NCBI RefSeq assembly: GCF_002270415.1
Contig: NZ_NNRI01000004.1
Span: 1-64,000 of the forward strand
Length of the DNA stretch: 64,000 nt
Source of the DNA: Mesorhizobium sophorae
GTDB taxonomy: Bacteria > Pseudomonadota > Alphaproteobacteria > Rhizobiales > Rhizobiaceae
Reading direction: 5' to 3'
Every line of letters starts with the position of its first letter. The stretch's first letter is position 1. Shown here piece by piece: positions 63,110 through 64,000 of this stretch. The notes beneath the pieces are model-generated. The model was not told where the DNA came from. It was given only the letters and a program-made list of their open reading frames with translations, and made no database searches. The translations under genes were made by a program, and so were the position numbers.

Positions 63110-63999
63110 TCATTGGGTTTGACCGACATGGGCCCATTCTCGCATTCCGATGGATGTGATTGTTTCGGGAGCGGCGAGCAGTTTGTGCCAAGCATCGCAC
63201 GCGGCGTCGATAATTGCCTCGTAGCTGTCGAAGACGCGGTTTGAGAGCCAGTTCTGCCGCATGTACTGCCAGACATTCTCAACCGGGTTTAATTCGGGCG
63301 CACGCGGGGGCAGGAAGATCGGCGTGATGTTGCGCGGCATGTTGAGGTTGGCGGTGGTGTGCCATCCGGCGCGATCCATGATGAGCACGGCATGCGCGCC
63401 CTTTTCGACATGGCGGCTGATCTCGTCGATATGGAGTTGCATGGCCTCGGTGTCGGCAAATGGCAGCGCGAGAGCTGCGCCGGTGCCCCGAGCCGGGCAG
63501 ATGGCGCCGAACAGATATGCGCTCTTGTATCGCTGGTCGGCTGGCTGTCGCGGCCGCGTGCCACGCCTGGCCCACTGCCTTGTGATGCCGTTCTTCTGAC
63601 CTATCCTGGCTTCATCCTGGAACCAGAGTTCCACCTTCGTACGCGGCGGCAGGTCGCAAAGATGAGCCTTCAGCGTGCGCTGCCAATTTTTTTGAACGCT
63701 TCGATGATATGGGCGTCCTGCGCCGGGTGGTGCGGCCGTGCGCTCATATGCGAGAAGCCGAGCTTGTGCAGCAGCTTCCCGACATAGCGGGTATCGTAAT
63801 CGATGCCGAAACGCTCCTTGATGACGCGCTTGAGGTCGATGCGCCGCCAGCGCACGACGCCGTCGACGGCGCGATCCGACCCCCTCTCCACGATTGCCGC
63901 CAGTTCAGCATTCTGTTCAGGCGACAGCCGGCACGGCGGGCCTGACGACCAGTGGTCGACAAGGCCATCGGGGCCGGCCGCGTTGAACCGGTGCACCCA
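63110..63999 (-). CDS. IS630-family transposase, two frames, cut by window edge
   Basis: The upstream frame (from the window edge to 63670) holds the HTH part (CRLSPEQNAELAAIVERGSD; IDLKRVIKERFGIDYDTRYV; LHKLGFSHMSARPHHPAQDA). It ends AFKKIGSAR at a seven-A run (63687-63693), where a -1 slip enters the DDE frame to 63110: VELWFQDEARIGQKNGITRQ, VLIMDRAGWHTTANLNMP and LPPRAPELNPVENVWQYMRQ, with the three catalytic acids. This is the standard IS630 frameshift layout, so the element may be active. Its start is beyond the window. Confidence 0.88.
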
Positions 64000-64000
64000 G

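Noticed and set aside
1..64000. tRNA or rRNA genes as island attachment sites
   Set aside because: No cloverleaf ends or rRNA-like segments were recognised, though a short tRNA fragment could be missed by eye.

Overview
The window reads as a high-GC accessory region (genomic island or plasmid) of an alphaproteobacterium, most likely a Hyphomicrobiales/Rhizobiales member. The case rests on two MucR/Ros-type regulators (52427-52894 and 55584-56030), rhizobial-type insertion sequences (IS21, IS5, ISKra4, IS6, IS66, IS91, IS110, IS1380, IS256, IS630) and a GlxA/CdhR-like regulator of quaternary-amine catabolism. All product calls come from reading the sequence; no database search was run.

Layout. 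(1) 1-3.3 kb: 3' half of an IS21 element with an intact IS5 element carrying a passenger gene, then an ISKra4 stub. (2) 3.4-15.5 kb: a ten-gene minus-strand catabolic operon: ADP-forming acyl-CoA ligase, enoyl-CoA hydratase, acyl-CoA dehydrogenase, MDR oxidoreductase, enolase-superfamily enzyme, CaiD-like hydratase, hotdog thioesterase, second enolase-superfamily enzyme, decayed cupin, and a 3'-clipped CaiB-type CoA transferase. A GlxA/AraC regulator and the ghost of a second regulator copy lie upstream. The set resembles carnitine/betaine catabolism, but the substrate is not known. (3) 15.6-25.4 kb: IS6 remnants around a third enolase-superfamily gene (like cis-3-hydroxy-L-proline dehydratase) and a coupled dehydrogenase/methyltransferase/Fe(II)-2OG oxygenase operon with a tandem operator. 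One IS6 copy is split by a group II intron, itself split by a large serine recombinase. (4) 25.4-29.1 kb: decayed or diverged second copies (dehydrogenase ghost, MDR paralogue), a metE fragment and a PMT-like methyltransferase. (5) 29.2-32.4 kb: recombinase and IS debris. (6) 32.5-45.6 kb: the most intriguing block. A TerB-N/TerB/TerB-C membrane protein, a BrxD-like ATPase and an Lhr-like helicase lie next to a four-gene membrane operon (4-TM coiled-coil protein, vWA-like anchored protein, ZorA/MotA-like protein, OmpA/MotB-like protein), with a membrane-anchored thermonuclease between the two. I propose it as a candidate envelope-associated defence or DNA-processing system. (7) 45.6-51 kb: decayed IS630, a PIN/patatin operon with paired operator palindromes, and an IS110 element. 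(8) 51-57.2 kb: regulators, a cold-shock gene, IS scraps and a HigBA-type toxin-antitoxin pair. (9) 57.2-62.5 kb: a complete His-Xaa-Ser peptide-maturation operon (hxsD-B-C-A) and an HNH-RecQ fusion helicase. (10) An IS630 transposase runs off the right edge.

How it works together: the catabolic operon should activate an acid to its CoA thioester (ligase or CoA transferase), then dehydrogenate, hydrate and cleave it; the enolase-superfamily enzymes probably epimerise or dehydrate the amine-bearing substrate first. The later blocks are a defence-island-like mix of helicases, nucleases, toxin modules and mobile elements.
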